A stretch of 64,000 nt of DNA from Trichosphaerium sp. ATCC 40318 (GCA_038496445.1 JALMLS010000085.1:62001-126000); one strand, 5' to 3'; counted from the stretch's first letter, positions 11,450 to 23,906 are shown. Translations and numbers: made by a program. The notes: generated by a model from the sequence alone, not told the origin.

Positions 11450-12152
11450 CTAGTCTTTGTTAACAGCTAAGGTCGCCAGTAAAGCATTTAAAGCTTCCTT
11501 AGCTTTCTCATGTTCTATCCTAGTTCTCTCATATTCTGTGTACAGAGTCTGTAATTTAATCATAACATTATTTGACTCTTGCATTTTTTTCTGTAACGCT
11601 TCTTGCTCATTCTGTAACTTTGACAGTGCTTCCTTGTGCCTATCTTGAAGTGGGCTATTCTCTGATGCTGGTTTAATGTCTAATGCTTTTATAGAGTTAA
11701 CTAAACCAAGTGCTGAGGGTTGTCCGAAATCAAGAATATTAGCTCCAGGCTAAGGACTCCAACATTAGTTTTCTTGTCTCATGTCTGATTGTCTCCACGC
11801 ACCTTTATTTGGCTTACGCAGGTAGTTATAGATGCATCAAATGGTGCGGTTGGCTTGATTTCGCTGTTCTCGCTGTTTAAAGATAAAGTGTTCATTTGAC
11901 GCGTTTGATCGCTTGATGCTTGGGTTGTTGTTTGTTGAGGGTTGTTTGTAGACGTTTCGGCATTTAGTTCTTGTTGTGAGGATGGTTTAGAGCGTTTTTT
12001 AACCTTACGCACCTTCTTCTTGCTTTATACGTTGGTTAAAACAGTATTTAAATGAAAAACACAGATTATATTAGAGAAACGTACTGCGGTTGTTTAGTAG
12101 TTCGGACATCTGGTGGTACGCCGTTTGCAGGTAGATCGGTGAAGTGCAACAT
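11450..12152 (-). CDS. small nuclear-type coiled-coil protein, unidentified
   Basis: Three exons join cleanly. Exon 1 starts MLHFTDLPANGVPPD (12152). A GTACGT intron leads to a strongly basic stretch KKKVRKVKKRSK, a likely nuclear localisation signal, then a Gln/Thr/Ser-rich linker (QQTTTQASS). A second intron (donor gtaagc after DASITTC) leads to PGANILDFGQPSALGL and a long heptad-like helix (HKEALSKLQNEQEALQKK through TLYTEYERTRIEHEK) ending LATLAVNKD and TAG 11450-11452. About 190 residues. The layout (NLS, disordered linker, C-terminal coiled coil) resembles subunits of chromatin or transcription complexes, but I do not recognise the family. Convergent with the secreted protein gene, about 200 nt apart. 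Confidence 0.7.
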
Positions 12153-13030
12153 TGAATTAAATCAAAACGAATAATAAAACCCTTTTAAGCGAGTCTAGTT
12201 AAGATTCTTTAATTCTGAACTGATATAGATAAATGTGAAGACTACCCTTTAGACTTGATAGCTACCGGAATGTTAGATCAGCGCACGTGAGTGAGGAGAA
12301 ACTATTTTGTAAAACTCCACATTCGTTTTTGCGTTCAACTTTGAACTCCTTTCAGGAACTTAAGTTTAGCTAAAAAGTTCACGTGAACACTAACCCAAAT
12401 AAGGAATGTACAAAGTCAAAACGCTCTGTTTTAATATCAATCGTGAACAGAAGAAGGATAATGTCACATTCAGGGTACAAACGCGATTTATACATGTCAA
12501 TCTTACTAATAGAGCCGACCAACAGTAAACCGTATGAAAGCCAAGAAAAAACTTAGTTCTAACGCCATTTTACTAGTCATATACGTAAAACCGTTGTACC
12601 AAGCTTACGTTGTTTTGATCACAAGTGCTACCTGGCGATACAAGAAAAGGGAAAAAACTTGCTAACGTAAAAACATCACGTGTATTGCTTTCGATGAACT
12701 CCAAGTACTCGGTCAAAGTCACATTGACTAGTTCGATAATCCAAAACATAAAAGCTCACACGATCCCTCTTTTATGATGAATTAAAAGACAACATACACT
12801 AATATCAAAGATGAAAGAAAAAAGTTCGCTGATACAAGCACGATGATACTGGCAATACATTCAAAGACAACTTATGAAATTTTTGTATCAAATTGTACAA
12901 TTGATCACTTTAGCTTTTCTTCCGAATGTCAAAAGGGCTGACAATAAATAAAGTAAAATAAACTAAAAATAATATTATATTATAAACTATTTGACTCAAA
13001 TGGTCACTACGAAGATAACACCAAATGCTC
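12153..13030. other. intergenic region with three CACGTG sites
   Basis: No gene seen. CACGTG occurs near 12285, 12379 and 12676. The second is the centre of a 12-bp perfect palindrome, GTTCACGTGAAC (12377-12388). The region lies upstream of the coiled-coil gene (minus) and downstream of the receptor kinase (minus). Confidence 0.5.
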
Positions 13031-16000
13031 TCAAAGATCCATGTCCTCAACAAACTCGCTTAGAGTTTTCTCTACATGTTTAAAAGTAGGTCTTTCAGAG
13101 CTATTAAACTTCCAGCATGCTTGCATTAGAAACTTCCAGTTCAGATGTACATGTCCTTCTATTTCAGGTGTATGACCGTCATCTCTAATCTTAACAGCCA
13201 ATTCAAGCATATCAGGAACATCACTATACGGTGCTCGCCTGTGAGTCAGTTCCCAAACAACAACACCAAATGACCACACCTAAACGAACTAGTTAAAACC
13301 TCCACAGCATAGAATAGTAATCATACATCGCTTGATGTTTCATATTTTCTTGCTAATGACTCAGGCGCCATCCACTTGATAGGCCCAATATTAGTCTTTG
13401 TTGTGTTTACACCGCCTTCAAGTGCTGATTTTCTACAACAAGTGTGAGTCACTTTTGTTCATAAAATACAACAAAACACAGCTTCAAGAACACGTGTTCA
13501 GGTCTTGAGCAGGAATATGAAATAACGTACCTTGACATCCCGAAGTCACTTATCTTTGTTATGTGTCTTCCGGATAACTAGATAATTGTTAAGTCGTTAA
13601 TAAAAGAAGAAAATTGTAAGAAAACAGCTATTCATGTGACTCGTGCGTACCAGGACCTAGATACAAGTGTGAGTATAATAGAAATGCAAAAATATGGTTT
13701 TAAATAAACTTCGTACATTTCTACAAGCCAAATCTCTGTGAACAACAGCGTTGTCATGGAGGAATGCCATACCACAGGCGATTGAGGTTAGATATTGTCG
13801 TACTTCATGAAAACTAAAATCTTTTTTTTGCTTTTCATAAAGATCGGATAGTGACCCTCCGTCCATGAATTCGAGTACTAGAATAGGACGTGCATCGTTT
13901 ATACACATACCTACAGTACCAACAATGTTCTTATGTGGAGGTAAGCCAAGGTTAACCTCAACCTAACTGAAAGTTAAAAACAATGTACATTTTGTTAGAT
14001 TCTTGCCTCTCTTAAGAACGCTTCGTTTTGACTTAATCCACATGATGACAATTTTACTGCTACTAGTTTTCCTTTGTACATAGCCTTTTTAACAACTCCG
14101 AAACTTCCCTCTCCTAAGAATTGTCAGTCAGATCTGACAAGAATAATTCAAAGAAGAATAAACAAGCCAAGATTTAGACTTCGATTGCAGCGCCTCTAAG
14201 TTAATCAAAGTACCAATTTGCTCTCCCATCTTGAGATCACCGAAATCAATAAGACCTTCTTTAGCAAACGCATCTTTTGGCATAATACCGTAATCAACAG
14301 AAGACTTGAGAGTAGTAAGTCCTTCACCAATGTTATTGCTATCGTTTAGAGATCTTTGCTTGATTGATCTTTTACGGCATTTGAAGCACCAAATAAGGAG
14401 TATAATCAGAGCGCATATCAATAGTAAAGCTACCACAGCAGCGATGATACCAGCAATAAGAGCAATATCTAAACAATAATAAGCAACGACATTCGTGTAC
14501 AACAGTTTCATACTGCTGTCTCCTGGAGTAACTAGCAGACCAGGGTCAATAGGCGCCTCCGTTGTGTTTAATGTGTTAGAACTTGGTACTTGCGGTGCCA
14601 TTGTTGGGGCTACAGTAGGAGGTACTGTAGGACTTGCGGTTGTTGGTTGTGTTGGAGAAGTTGGAGGCGCAGCAATTGTGAAACAAGTCATATCAGGTTC
14701 GTAAAGGCATTCTGGGTTTGTAAAGTTCTGTCCTGGTCTCTCGGGTATATTAAAAGTAGTCAAATGCCAACTTATATCAGGATTATATACCATACAAGTA
14801 GGTACATTCGCAGTGCAAAGCTACAAGTATATCAGTATCAACAAAAGCGCGTGTTCAAGTTTTAAGGTTGGTGCGTACGCTTGCAATATCACGTGTTCTA
14901 CATCCCTTATAATTTATCATATCGTCAACATCCTTGTCGCAATAATATATTTCATCCGGTAAGTGCTCTGGGCAAGCAAAAGAGAGGGCACCAGGAACAC
15001 GTTCTTCGTTAACACAAAGTCCAGTTGTAGTATCACACCAACTTGGATTACAAGCGTCAATGGATATACAAGTACCGCACGTCATTGGACTAGTATTAGC
15101 TAGACATTCAGAAGCACTAGCAGCATAGGTACAGTCAATACCTTGAAGTAATGTTGTTAGGAACTGCTCCAAACTTAGTATTCACTCACCACCATTACAT
15201 GTTACATCAGGACCGTATATACGTGCGTCTGGATTACACAACGATGCATGATCGCCTAGCCACATGCGTTAGTGTTTTTAAAACATTGATGGTCACATAC
15301 AATGTATGGAAGCATCAGGGTCATTTGGATAAACAGGAGGATCTTTAGAAACACATCCAATGTTTGGATTAACACATGTTTCTGTTGTGCATGGATTTCT
15401 ATCATCGCAAGATGTTGCAGCGCAAGTGCACTCTATATTACAGTTACAATCCCCTTTGCATTTTGTTCCACAAGGGCTTCTGGTAGCTAAGTAAACAAAA
15501 GTCAGAAAAAAAAGCTGTCAAGGTATTCTTGTGCTTACGGGTACAAATCTCACTATCTATCGAAGCTTTTAAGGTGCCCTCGAGTAGATTTACAAGAGTA
15601 TCCTTGTGGTTTCTACTTGAGATATCAACGGGCATTATGCTAGTTAATACAATTGATTGTATGCTAAAGGCCTAGAGTATACAATCAGTTTTTTAAACAA
15701 AAAGTAAAAGTCTTGCCTGAAGTCTCAGTTCTCGCGATAAGTCTTTTGCAGCTTCATCGTCAATTGAACATTTAAGCCCGTCCCTTTGATTTATAATAAT
15801 TTGTCTGCCTTGATCCCTACCTTGTCTTCCGAACAGCTCATAATGATCACGTGCAGACTCAAGCGCTGTAAAAATTGTTAAAGTCAACACAAGTGTTTCT
15901 TAAAATATTCTAACCCAACGAGATGTTTGTGCATCCTGAAGGTGTGTTCTCAGTGCGTATTTGTTCCATTCGCTGTAAAAAGAACTCTTTGGTGTGTGAA

Positions 16001-17323
16001 CCAAGAGGTAAAGATATATGAGACTCCTCACTGTAAAGCATAATACCAGTACGAAATCCGTATTCTCCAAATTTTAATCGCGCTGTAGCATCTTGTATAA
16101 AGGTAAAGTAATTATCCCATTCGACAAGCCTACAACACTCTTCTACTGTGAATCGATTATACGCCCCGAAACCTCCTCCAGTAGAGTTACATAACTGCAT
16201 ATATTCAACACTACAGTTGTCAGGTTTAAGAACGTTCTGGGAAGCATCAACAACTAGAGAGAGTAAGCAGTGAAGAAAATAAAAACAAGTTTTGATTTGG
16301 GTTGTGTACCAAAAAGTAGATCTACGGTATCGACACAATCTACTTCCTTACAACCAGTAGGTATTGTTGGCGTAATAAAATTGCCTGGATCACCCAAATC
16401 AATGATAGTACCATCAGCGTATCTTACTCTGAAAAAAATTTAAAAAAAGTCGTTAGGATTGTGATACAAAAACTACTAAAATAGCTTTTTTTGCTTTTAA
16501 TCCACACGTGTGATTAAACGTACCTTATTAACTCGTTCGAACTCACATCTAAGTATAAATCTGTGGTATCCATAAAAGTACCTTTATCAACGCTCGGCAA
16601 AGATCGCGTAAGCCTCGTACTTCATAGTGGTTAGCGAGCAGAGTAAAAATGAACAAAAAAGATTGTCGTACGCATTTATGAACGAATATATCACAGGAGA
16701 ACCTACAGTTCTATGTACTATAGGAACATCACCTGCAGTAGAAAATCCAGGAAAGCTAGCCTCATATGGCCAATTTGAACCTAGTTCGACATTTGTAGCT
16801 TTTTCACGTGACATACAGCCAGCACTTGGACATGACGTTGTTTCTATGATAGATTTCTGTATTTTCAAAAACGTAAGGTTTGGATATGTGAACCAAGTAA
16901 ATAGAGTACCGTTTCAAGGTCCCAACGCTCTATTACGTATCCGTTCGTAGTCGTATCATTGAAGTAAATATCAGCGACGAGAAACCCAATATCAGTATCA
17001 ATTTTTCCTTCGTATCCAAACTCGCCGTACTTTACGACCTACATAACAAAACAACATTAAAATCAAAAATCACGTGACAAATACCCAAAAAAAAATCATA
17101 AAACGAAAAAAACACTCTTGAATTACTCACCATCGAATCGTCCGTGTTGTACATTACAGCTTGCCTAGAGTGAATAAACGAAAAGACAGCCGAGTAAGCA
17201 AGGCTTATATTAATCACCAACAAAATACAGACACCTACAACAGCACCGTAAGCAGATGAAAAAGATTTACACGTTTCGCGCTAGTACAATAATAATAAAC
17301 GAACCTGCCGTATTTGTTGGCAT
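13031..17323 (-). CDS. receptor tyrosine kinase-like protein with VWA ectodomain
   Basis: A multi-exon minus-strand gene. The start ATG 17321-17323 encodes a 19-nt exon (MPTNTA) followed by a hydrophobic leader GVCILLVINISLAYSAV. The ectodomain has an unidentified first part, then a von Willebrand A domain (CVDTVDLLFVVDASQN... GYGFRTGIML-like core, SGCTNISLG, QIIINQRDG) with MIDAS-like D-A-S, Thr and Asp. Cys-rich modules follow (CGTKCKGDCNCN; SCDDRNPCTTETC; CGTCISIDACNPSWC), then a Pro/Thr-rich stalk and one transmembrane helix (LIAGIIAAVVALLLICALII, about 14400-14465). The kinase domain is complete: GEGSFG loop, VAVK, HRDLACRN, ISDFGMSR, KWMAPES, SDVWSFGVVVWEL. HRDLACRN and KWMAPES favour the tyrosine kinase/TKL side. 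The stop is at 13031. It should sit in the plasma membrane and sense an adhesive or matrix ligand; the ligand is unknown. Confidence 0.85.
13488..13499. repeat. 12-bp CACGTG-centred palindrome in a kinase intron
   Basis: GAACACGTGTTC is a perfect inverted repeat inside an intron of the receptor kinase gene. It is one of many CACGTG sites in the window. Confidence 0.7.
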
Positions 17324-17491
17324 TGTTGTTACGAAGTGTTGATCGGTATTTGGGTAAATATTTATATCAAATGGAACTCTGTTGAATTTTGGAAGAAAAG
17401 TCAACCTCAAATGCGGAAAAATGGAAAACCAAACAATCCAATATGTTATCCAGAAAATTTATTGGCGGTGTTTTTCGCGTTTTTTGGACAA

Positions 17492-19324
17492 TCATCGCCA
17501 TCTCGTTCTTTTTAATTTTGGTCCTAGCACAGAACTAGCGTCTCCTTCTATATCATCCAGCTTTCTTATAAGCCCTCTGTTTTTTTTAGTATCAACTATT
17601 TCTTGAACTTCATCGGGAATAACCAACATATCATGGTAATCCTTTAACTCAGGTTTCATGCCTGCATGAACCTATTACAACACTTATTAGAAAACACGTG
17701 ATAACATCAATATGATAACGTACCTTGCGGTCCGTATAATCTATAGCTTCTTGGATAGTATGTTTACTGTTCAATGTGCCCTCTGTGTAAAGAAGTTTAG
17801 CTGCGCTAAAAATGAGCTGATCAAACATGACATCAGCAACTTGTTGAATAGCAGAATCTCTTGCCATATACCATCGCCACCTTAAACCATTTAGAATACT
17901 TAAACAGCTAATATAAGTACCTGTTTGGGCTGTAATTCTGCGCTCTGATTGTTTCGAGTTGCCTGGCATGCTGTGAGATAAGATTCTTAGCATCTTGGTT
18001 TGCTTCGCTAAGTGCTTTGAAAGAAAAATGTCGCCGAAGAATAAACTCCCTCTCAAGTGCTGCAACGACTTGTTTTTCAGAATTCCGAATGTCACCGTCC
18101 ACGTATCCGCTGTATATCAAGCTAACATAATGAATAAGGAAAACAACGTGACGCTCAGAGCAAAAATGCACCTTTCCCAATCGACAGTTATCTCACGTTT
18201 CTTTAATTCTTCATCCAAGTCCCTCTTGCGTTCTTGCTTTTTTAACTCCTTTGATTGCCTTCTCTTCTCCTTATTACCCTCTCTTCTCTTTTGCTCCTCT
18301 TCAAAGCCTTCCTTACCGCCATACTTCTCCAACGCAGCAGCATAAACATCAGACACCTACGATGTTAATAAGTCAGATTACCATTAAGAATCTCAAGCTT
18401 GTTTTTTAGCGTACCAGATACTCTATGCGCCTCATTCCCCATCCACCACCTCGAGTACTACTTTTAATAGGCTGCATATCTCTTTCGCTTAGACAGAACA
18501 CTATGTGACCGAGTCAGAGAGCTGGGAGAATCGAAGGGGAAATCTAGTTGAGAAAACTTACTAGCTTTTGCAGCTGTCTTGTTTATGACTTTGTACTTTT
18601 CTATATTCACTTGACAATCCTTACAAAGAGTCTTTTGAACGAGTTTAACACGACAACTTGTTTTAATCCCTAAACAAAGCAATTGTCAGAGCACTGATTT
18701 TCACAAAAAAACCGTAAATAAAAACCGTATTAATCCGTACCACATTCGTTACAATACGTCTTTGATTGTATCCTACAACAACTCGTTACATATAAAGAAC
18801 CATCGAGAGATAAATGGCGACAGCGAAGCGAGATGGACAAGAAAGTAACAAGTTTTTCAAAAAAAATGCGTGGATTGGTTCCACAACAATGCAAAGGCAT
18901 CCAAGACACTTTCATACGCAAGAGCTCAAAAAGAACGGTGCTTTCAGTGGAGCAATAAGCGGAAATTCCACTACGTCAACCAAAGTGAAGAAAAAAGCGC
19001 TAGATTCGCTTACCTACGCAAGAACGTTCTCTTGGGGTGTTGTCGACCCTTATAAACTGGCCATTTCTTCTGGTTACACAAACGCATCCTACAACGCCGT
19101 GAGAAGGTTAAACAGTCTACAATCTACACCATAGTGTCAAAAGTACATACCAAACTTGCTTAGAGTCTGCAGCTTCGCACCATAGCTTTGACACTTGCGC
19201 AAATACAAGCACATCAGTGAAGGGAAGGTGATATAACACTTCGGTGAGCATCTACGATTCGTCAACTTTTCTGTTACGTCAAATAACGTACTTCATTCGG
19301 TATCTCGCTTATAAAACACTCCAT
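17492..19324 (-). CDS. F-box protein with XPA-like zinc finger and C-terminal domain
   Basis: The start at 19324 gives MECFISEIPNEML, and two short introns join this to LTEVLYHLPFTDVLVFAQVS and KLWCEAADSKQVW, a clear F-box. A Cys-rich middle (CRHLSLDG, YCNECGIKTSCRVKL, LCKDC) is followed by KYKVINKTAAKA, like the XPA KLITKTEAK block. After one intron come GGGWGMRRIEYL, DVYAAALEKYGGKEGFEEEQ and a Lys/Arg/Glu-rich helix (KRREGNKEKRRQSKELKKQ), matching the XPA/Rad14 C-terminal pattern of an aromatic-rich loop, MKLYL-like segment and charged helix. Later exons (about 17492-18110) add an unidentified helical region ending KLKRTRWR and TGA. XPA recognises damaged DNA in nucleotide excision repair. 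F-box proteins are substrate adaptors of SCF ubiquitin ligases. The fusion suggests an SCF adaptor that binds through the XPA-like part; this is inference. Exon joins in the middle are the least certain. Confidence 0.75.
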
Positions 19325-19824
19325 CGTGATATTGGTAATTGTTAGACTGCGGCGGTTAAGCTAGAAAGCAGATAAGTACAAATGTCCACGTGGACATTCA
19401 AAAAACCGGCAAAAAAACCCGCCAACGTTTTTGTCAATTACCGCCACTGTAGGTGAAAAGTTTTGCCAAAAAACGTGGTTTAGAGCTACAGAAGCAATCT
19501 ACACGCGAGGGTTTCGCGAGTCTAGTACAAACAAACGAAACGCTCCAAGACAGTCAACTTTTTTATGTAAAATGGAAGCAGTTACTTCTAAAGAACAATG
19601 AGGCACAAATAACGTACCAGTAGTAAACAGCTCACGCCCTTATAGTAGGACAAAGCGAAATCAAAGCGGTGCAGTAGAAAAACGAGCCAAGCGACGTAAG
19701 ATAAGGTGACTAGGGCCTAGCCAAAAAATAAATAAATTAACGAAATCAATTATCCAAAAAAAAAAAACACAAGTTTGAGCTTGTATTAGAAACCGAGATT
19801 CTAATGCCATTACAGTCAACTTAG
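19325..19824. other. upstream region with an 18-bp CACGTG palindrome
   Basis: About 500 nt between the divergent F-box/XPA gene and the BTB-like gene. AATGTCCACGTGGACATT (19381-19398) is a perfect 18-bp palindrome about 60 nt upstream of the F-box start, a good candidate for a bHLH or bZIP site. Missing 5' exons of the BTB-like gene may also lie here. Confidence 0.55.
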
Positions 19825-21284
19825 AAAAGCCTCTCTACCAAGTTTAGCCGGATATGAGCATTTGTCTGACTTGGATATCGTACTTACAACCGAAGATGGA
19901 GAAGAGATTGTAAGAGTAAAAACGGGAAGAATGACACTGGCGTTAAACTCAAAGTGCACCTTTAATGAACCTATTAACGTAGATTCTGCTTAACTAGCTT
20001 TACAGGTTCTTCAATGACGAATTAAAAGACGTAACATCAGGGAAGTATCACTATATTCTTGGTCATAACGAGACCGAAGATTCCGCACTAGCACTTCTTG
20101 ATCTTCTCTCTTCACGTGACTGTACGATCAAAAGGGAAGTTGTGACAGCAGTTAATACTTCTATGTACACGGTGGTAACCAATACACTATTCTACGTACA
20201 CCAATGCTTACTGAATACATTGGTAATTGACCCACCTAGAACGACAAAGATTGCGATTATGCGAAACAACTTTTCAAACACATTTGTTCTGTTTGTTCCT
20301 TTGAGGAACTATTCTATCTTAAAGCGCCAGGCAATGAAGAGTGCAATCTAGCTTTTATACAAGGAATAATAAGGCATTATAAAACAACATCAGTATTAAT
20401 GCAACACTGTTATGATACCAAAGAAAAAGTTATACTCGAAGATGGAGTTCTAGATCTGATGTGGAAGCATTACCAAGAGGGATATGAAGAGCCTTATATC
20501 GATTCATCAGCGGATGTATGGTTACTTGCATGTAAGTATCACATTGCTTTCGTTCTATGGTTCATTGGTACCAACAGGTATGGCAAGGCATTATGACTTG
20601 GCTGAAAGGATAGAATATAGTTTACCTTGTGTTTTTGCCGGCTACTTGTGGAAACGTCAAGAGGAAAACAGGTGTTGGTGGATATCAGTATGGGGTGAAA
20701 CGTGTGGTAACTATTTTCCTAATTTGAACATACTTGCTATGAGATCTCAGTCAGATATTGACAACGAGATTTTCCAAACACTGTACACTAACACAATGTA
20801 CGTATTGCTCAACTTATTTATTATTTTTGATTCATTTTAACTATAGTTATGAGCAAGCTGACTAGTCTCTAGCGTGCAACAACAAAAGCCACTGTGTGTT
20901 GGAAAAACAGCTGAAACTACCACTAGCGTAACTACAACATACCATGATGGCAGTTTCAATGTGTACATTGCTGGAATAGTATGGTACAAAATGATACAAT
21001 TCAACACTTGTTTTGTATTTATACGTGTTTGTAGGGCCCTAAATGCAAGGGTTTGCGGGGATAGAACTAGAACTTGGGTATACCCAGCACATTCTGATGA
21101 TATCTTGCGTGTTCCATACAGCATAAAATTCGTACCAAAGAGTAAGGCACTAGTAGCTTCACCAAAACAAGAAGTGACTTTTTATCGGAATACTGATAAA
21201 GCAAGGTGCGCTACAAAGCATGGGCACTCATTTAACACCACTCTTCCCTTTACTGTTGATATAAAGCTATATGTAGACAACTAG
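19825..21284 (+). CDS. BTB-like domain protein, 5' end unresolved
   Basis: After an acceptor at about 19824 the frame reads KASLPSLAGYEHLSDLDIVL then TTEDGEEIVRVKTGRMTLAL and, across an intron (donor gtgcac), KFFNDELKDV, which resembles a BTB/POZ core (SD-hydrophobic strand, then a long helix ending yFxxxL). Later exons give DLMWKHYQEGYEEPYIDSSA, LPCVFAGYLWKRQEENRCWW and a C-terminal exon with several Cys ending VDIKLYVDN and TAA 21282-21284. Intron after LLA has donor gtaagt. No ATG could be linked to the first exon because a TAA lies just upstream in frame, so a 5' exon is missing from this model. The C-terminal half has no recognised family. Part of this gene is duplicated as a broken fragment at 8524-8670. 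Function beyond a protein-interaction domain is not assigned. Confidence 0.6.
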
Positions 21285-21468
21285 TAAATGATCTTTAACA
21301 TGCTAACTGTTGAGGATAAAGTATCTGCTACGCATTATACTTCTGAATTTCACAACGCACGTGATTGCTTTGAATTCTATTCGTCAAGTTAAGTTCGACT
21401 TGCTTCTTAGTCAAGGAAAATCCTTAGCGCGAGTAGTTTATGTAACATCAAGATACGCAGTTTGCTGC

Positions 21469-23200
21469 TTACATACAAGTTGTAGAGTTTTCATCTGGAA
21501 ACTCAACAAACATAATGTCAAGAGGTTTTAAAACTAATGGTGTCTTGTTATCAACTTGAAGTCCTTCAATACTTGGTAGTTTCATTGGAGAATATACCAA
21601 TGGTTTACCATTTAATGAAGCTCCAGTACCACTAAGACCTTGAGTTGGGGAGAGACGGTATTCGACTCTAAGTTTGGCTGAAAGAGAGAGTGCAACATTG
21701 GCAGTCTCTTTTTGATCCAGGTTCATTAAAACGATAGAAACACCTCCTCTGCTCCTCGCACTACAATGAGCGTATGCCCTGATGTGCGTAGACCCGCTGA
21801 CAGTTGTATTCAATACGCCTGTGCCCATGACTCTCGTCCAAATATAGTTCCCGTAGTAGTCCGGTAGAGGGGTATGTGTCATACAATCAAGTAATCCGTA
21901 ATCAGCTCCTATGAAGTCTTGACGACAAAAAGCACTATACCCGGCCGCAGCTTTGGATCCCTGAGAAAGAAGTCGAGTTAGTTTGGTAAAATGAAAGAAA
22001 ACAGACGTCGTTGTTTTATCAGTAAATCAAAGAGTTTGGGTCGAAAGTGCACCACGTACCATGGCGTCTAAGTACCAGAAAGTGTCAGCATAGTTAGCCC
22101 AGCGCATTGACTCATGTGAACAAGGTGGTGATCCTCCATTATGTGGTCCTATTTCTCCCGCCCATGTTTCTGCTTGTGGATAATGTTGTTGTACCGCTTC
22201 GTACACGTGTTGACCTATATTCAATGTTGTATCAAGTAAAGATGGATCTGTTGTAGTATTGACATCAACTTCAATATACTCGTGATGCGTGATCGCGAAC
22301 ATGTCCAATTTATTCTTCATTGCTTCATCCATAAAGCTAGCAAGCCAATCGGTATTAGGATCTGTAAAAAAACTGTGAGAATTGTAGAAAGGAGGGCAAA
22401 AAATACTTGCTTTTTGTACGGAAACTATGTGGATCAGGGCCGATTATTTTTGGACGAGAAGAAGCATCTGGATACAATTCCTCTAATAACTTTGCTAGGA
22501 TTAAAAAATCCGCAACTTCCTAGTACTTGGATTAAGAGCATGGACCAAAAAAAGGTAGTCAACTTACTTCAGCACCAGTGAAGCGGTTATTTTGCTCGTT
22601 GCCAAGCTCGAATCCAAAAAACTTATAGCCTTTCTTTATGGAATACTCAATAAGAGATCGAGCATTTGTTGGATCCCACTTATTGTCTGAGGTACGTTTG
22701 GCAAGATTAAGACCAAATACCATGTTTAAGCCAGCATACTAATGCCAAAGTTACTATTGGCAGAAAAAAAGAAGAAAAAAAATCACGTGCCTCAGAAAAT
22801 CCGTTTAAGTTATCCCACCAAGTACTGTTGAGAACTTCCCCCCTTCTGCCAGATGCATTGCTATTAACGTCATACGTTAAATCGTCGTTACCTGTTCCTC
22901 CAACCTTTCAACAGAAAAGTAAGAATCTTTTATCTAAAACATTACTTTACTTGTTCTGTTGGTCACTTACTCTAAGATACGCAGGAGCTATTTGCTTTGC
23001 CAAATATCTAAGATTAGGGTCGGCTAGGTTTCTTTGAAAGAAACCTCTGTTGGCCGAAGTGTCTATGTTGAAACCTAGTAGAAAAAGTAAGAACAAAAAA
23101 AAAACCATTTAATGCCACTTTGCGGCACGTGCGTACTGGCAAAATTTGGTGAGGTTTTGTACGTTATTTTACTAGTATCAACCTTTATATTAATGTCCAT
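21469..23200 (-). CDS. GH79 (heparanase/beta-glucuronidase-like) glycoside hydrolase
   Basis: The minus-strand exons read, in order, YKTSPNFASFNIDTSANRGF, NLADPNLRYLAKQIAPAYLR with RVGGTGND, WWDNLNGFSE, YAGLNMVFGLNLAKRT, KKGYKFFGFELGNEQNNRFT, then AETWAGEIGPHNGG and PDYYGNYIWTRVMGTGVLNT. The Asn-Glu of ELGNEQ is the expected acid/base and the Glu of WAGEIGP the expected nucleophile, so the active site looks complete. It ends FVEFPDENSTTCM and TAA at 21469-21471. GH79 enzymes cleave beta-glucuronides in heparan sulfate-like or plant and algal glycans. The ATG at 23200 gives no signal peptide; the frame stays open upstream as LAVGVVGC, so a 5' signal exon near 23220-23330 is likely. One intron has a GC-AG donor near 22793. 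Confidence 0.85.
22734..22793 (-). other. GC-AG intron, donor GCACGTGAT (GH79 gene)
   Basis: The exon ends AAC GGA TTT TCT GAG (NGFSE) and the next begins TAT GCT GGC (YAG), matching GH79 spacing. The donor read on the minus strand is GCACGTGAT, the same as in the FtsX-type gene. The nearby GT (GTGATT) would shift the frame. The acceptor is gcattag. Confidence 0.75.
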
Positions 23201-23906
23201 ACATCCAACTACACCTACTGCTAATCGTTAGTCTTTTCTCGGCTACCTTTTTCGACAGAAAAGTTTTCTAACTTTGTTACACTGTTTTAAACACTACAGG
23301 TAAAGCTATCTACTGTGTAAAGCGTATTCAACATTTGGGACAACAAATGTGCTATCTCTTATACTTATACTTACATAATAAGGCCAATAACACAGGTAAT
23401 GCGAATACTCTCATTATCTATCAAGCTTTGTGTTCTCTTCGAAAAGCGGTTAAGAAAATCGTGTCTCACCAAATGTCAACGGCAGTAAACCCTCGTGTAA
23501 AAAACACTATGGCATCATGCAGTACACGTTCGCTTTCCTACTCATGGCGGAATAGCGGAGCGGAAAAAACCTGTCATCAGTTTCTATTCAGTTTGTGGAT
23601 GATAAGGATTGCTCTCACTTTTGGATACAATAACGGCTTTGGCAAAACACATATCATAAACGCATCGCTAATGGATGGAACTCAATATGCCTTTTGTAAG
23701 AAACGCATAAATAGCTTTTACAATACGCCATTTAGCCACACGTGCGACCCCTAACTTGAAGCGGAAACGGTAATTTCTCAATATAGGGTTTCTGACAAGG
23801 TCAACAAGCAACAAACAAAGTCTTTTACAAAAAAATTTTAACTATAGTCGTTGCAATTTACAAATTTCATAATACAAGTTATTAAAGTGTCTCCTTCTTT
23901 CTTACT
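23201..23906. other. spacer between GH79 and GRAM-VASt genes
   Basis: It probably contains the missing 5' exon of the GH79 gene (see that entry). A plus-strand ORF of 139 codons (23335-23754) has no family signal and is treated as chance. CACGTG occurs near 23740. Confidence 0.45.

Noticed and set aside
23335-23754. 139-codon plus-strand ORF opposite the GH79 5' region
   Set aside because: No recognisable domain; the region more likely holds the missing 5' exon of the GH79 gene.
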